Origin: Verrucomicrobia bacterium GWC2_42_7
GTDB taxonomy: Bacteria > Verrucomicrobiota > Verrucomicrobiia > Opitutales > GWC2-42-7-A
DNA length: 6,060 nt
Assembly: GCA_001831055.1 (NCBI GenBank)
Contig: MIDO01000038.1
Span: forward strand, 239 to 6,298
Reading direction: 5' to 3'
Shown here one piece after another: positions 5,454 through 6,060 of the stretch (positions are counted from its first letter, which is position 1; every line of letters begins with the position of its first letter). The notes below the pieces were generated by a model. The model was given only the letters and a program-made list of their open reading frames with translations. It was not told the DNA's origin and ran no database searches. The position numbers were made by a program, and so were the translations under genes.

Positions 5454-5831
5454 TTAGGTATGGATAAACTAGAGGAAATTTTTAAGTTGCAGGGGGAACT
5501 GAATAATCGGATTGGAGTCCAATTGGAAAATCTCAATGAGGAGCAGAAAACCCAATGGATTCTGAATTACACACGTGCGATGCAGCAGGAATTGTGCGAA
5601 CTCGTGGATTCGGTTCCGTGGAAATGGTGGGCAAAATACCAGAAATTCGATGAACAGAATGCGAGAGTCGAAGTCATCGACCTCTTTCATTTCCTCATTT
5701 CTCTTGCCCAAGTTCTTGGATTGTCCGCAGAAGATGTTTACAATATCTATCTTCAAAAAAATAAGGTAAATCACCAACGCCAAGAATCCGGCTATTCGAC
5801 AAAAACCGAAGACTCCAAACATATTAAGTAG
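5445..5831 (+). CDS. Dimeric-type (all-alpha, MazG-related) dUTP diphosphatase
   Basis: Likely hydrolyses dUTP to dUMP and pyrophosphate, keeping uracil out of DNA and feeding thymidylate synthesis, in the cytoplasm with magnesium. The 128-residue product carries the helical NTP-pyrophosphatase metal motif: Glu49 and Glu52 (QELCELVDS), then Glu76 and Asp79 (VEVIDLFHF), with 23 residues between the pairs. The SVPWKWWAK stretch (56-64) after the first pair and KNKVNHQRQESGY (105-117) near the C-terminus are hallmarks of the dimeric dUTPase family rather than MazG itself. The ATG at 5460 gives a start (MDKLEEIFKLQ) that looks like the usual family N-terminus, and is as likely as 5445 or more so; neither has a good Shine-Dalgarno sequence. 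It is shorter than Campylobacter-type dUTPases, but all core motifs are present. A long palindrome lies upstream and a hairpin downstream. Confidence 0.87.
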   Translation: MDNLGMDKLEEIFKLQGELNNRIGVQLENLNEEQKTQWILNYTRAMQQELCELVDSVPWKWWAKYQKFDEQNARVEVIDLFHFLISLAQVLGLSAEDVYNIYLQKNKVNHQRQESGYSTKTEDSKHIK

Positions 5832-5849
5832 GGAAAGAGGGATTTGGGG

Positions 5850-5874
5850 AAAACTGCTTTCGAAAAGGAGTTTT
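5850..5874. repeat. Hairpin after the dUTPase gene
   Basis: AAAACT (5850-5855) and AGTTTT (5869-5874) pair, with CTTT/AAAG inside after a G/G mismatch. It begins 18 bases after the dUTPase stop codon. The T-run is part of the stem and CAACGTTTTT follows, so it could weakly terminate the plus-strand message. The inner CTTTCGAAAAGGAG resembles 3383-3397. Confidence 0.5.
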
Positions 5875-5880
5875 CAACGT

Positions 5881-5902
5881 TTTTGCGCGTAACTTCGCAA
5901 AA
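5881..5902. repeat. Inverted repeat, 7-bp stem
   Basis: TTTTGCG (5881-5887) pairs with CGCAAAA (5896-5902) across eight bases. On the minus strand, A-rich and T-rich flanks make it a possible terminator for the putative gene fragment ending at 5930, about 28 bases away. Confidence 0.4.
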
Positions 5903-5929
5903 TTATAGCCAAGCAGAATGAGAATACTT

Positions 5930-6060
5930 TTATTTTGAGGTAAGAGAAGAAATGTTTTCCGCAACTTTTCTTAGAAAGACTAATAATTGGGCGCCTCTAA
6001 AAACCCTATTTTCGGAGAACCATTTTTGTTGAACCATGTCTTGCGCTATAACATGTTCTT
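5930..6060 (-). CDS. Possible C-terminal fragment of an unidentified protein
   Basis: An open minus-strand frame enters from the right edge and runs 42 codons to TAA at 5930-5932. The peptide has a mixed, helix-like composition (HVIAQDMVQQKWF, then RGAQLLVFLRKVAENI) rather than the low-complexity look of the palindromic zones. I do not recognise a family. The length alone is not strong evidence in AT-rich DNA, so it may be chance. It would be convergent with the dUTPase gene. Confidence 0.35.
   Translation of the reverse strand, partial: EHVIAQDMVQQKWFSENRVFRGAQLLVFLRKVAENISSLTSK

Noticed and set aside
5469..5822. 117-codon open frame on the minus strand opposite the dUTPase
   Set aside because: It is the antisense shadow of a well-supported gene with a complete metal motif; the antisense product is hydrophobic without recognisable motifs.

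Overview
The window is a moderately AT-rich bacterial stretch carrying six clear protein genes that alternate in orientation, a possible seventh gene fragment at the right edge, and intergenic gaps full of palindromes. No rRNA, tRNA, CRISPR array, transposase or phage gene is visible. Each gene has its own transcription direction and wide flanks, so no operon is evident. The organism cannot be fixed from these genes. The combination of a beta-CASP nuclease, a B. subtilis-type mannose-6-phosphate isomerase, an all-alpha dUTPase and an SLC1-type transporter, with many palindromic intergenic repeats, fits the Planctomycetota-Verrucomicrobiota-Chlamydiota group. The long palindrome centred on CGTATTTAAATACG resembles repeats I associate with environmental chlamydiae, but this is a memory-based impression and was not checked.

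Layout. Positions 1-1016 (minus) hold the N-terminal three quarters or so of a metallo-beta-lactamase/beta-CASP ribonuclease that runs off the left edge. A divergent spacer (1017-1315) leads to a ferritin-like DUF2383 protein (1316-1786, plus) with a clear intrinsic terminator. A palindrome-rich gap (1868-2014) precedes an SLC1/DAACS-type cation-coupled transporter (2015-3307, plus). The 315-base convergent gap 3308-3622 is almost entirely stacked inverted repeats and separates the transporter from mannose-6-phosphate isomerase (3623-4570, minus). A divergent spacer (4571-4730) leads to a hemerythrin-like protein (4731-5126, plus) with its own terminator. The gap 5127-5444 holds a direct repeat and a 122-base palindrome. 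It is followed by a dimeric-type dUTPase (5445-5831, plus), another hairpin zone, and a possible minus-strand C-terminal fragment (5930-6060).

Function. There is no single pathway here. The ferritin-like and hemerythrin-like proteins both belong to families of four-helix bundles that bind di-iron centres, but they are separated by two unrelated genes. The isomerase links fructose-6-phosphate to mannose metabolism, the dUTPase cleans the nucleotide pool, the transporter probably imports a small organic solute, and the beta-CASP protein probably processes RNA. The most notable points are: substitution of two expected iron-binding histidines in the hemerythrin; replacement of the substrate arginine and a sodium-site aspartate in the transporter; and two families of intergenic palindromes, one of them an inverted-repeat-bounded block between the convergent genes.
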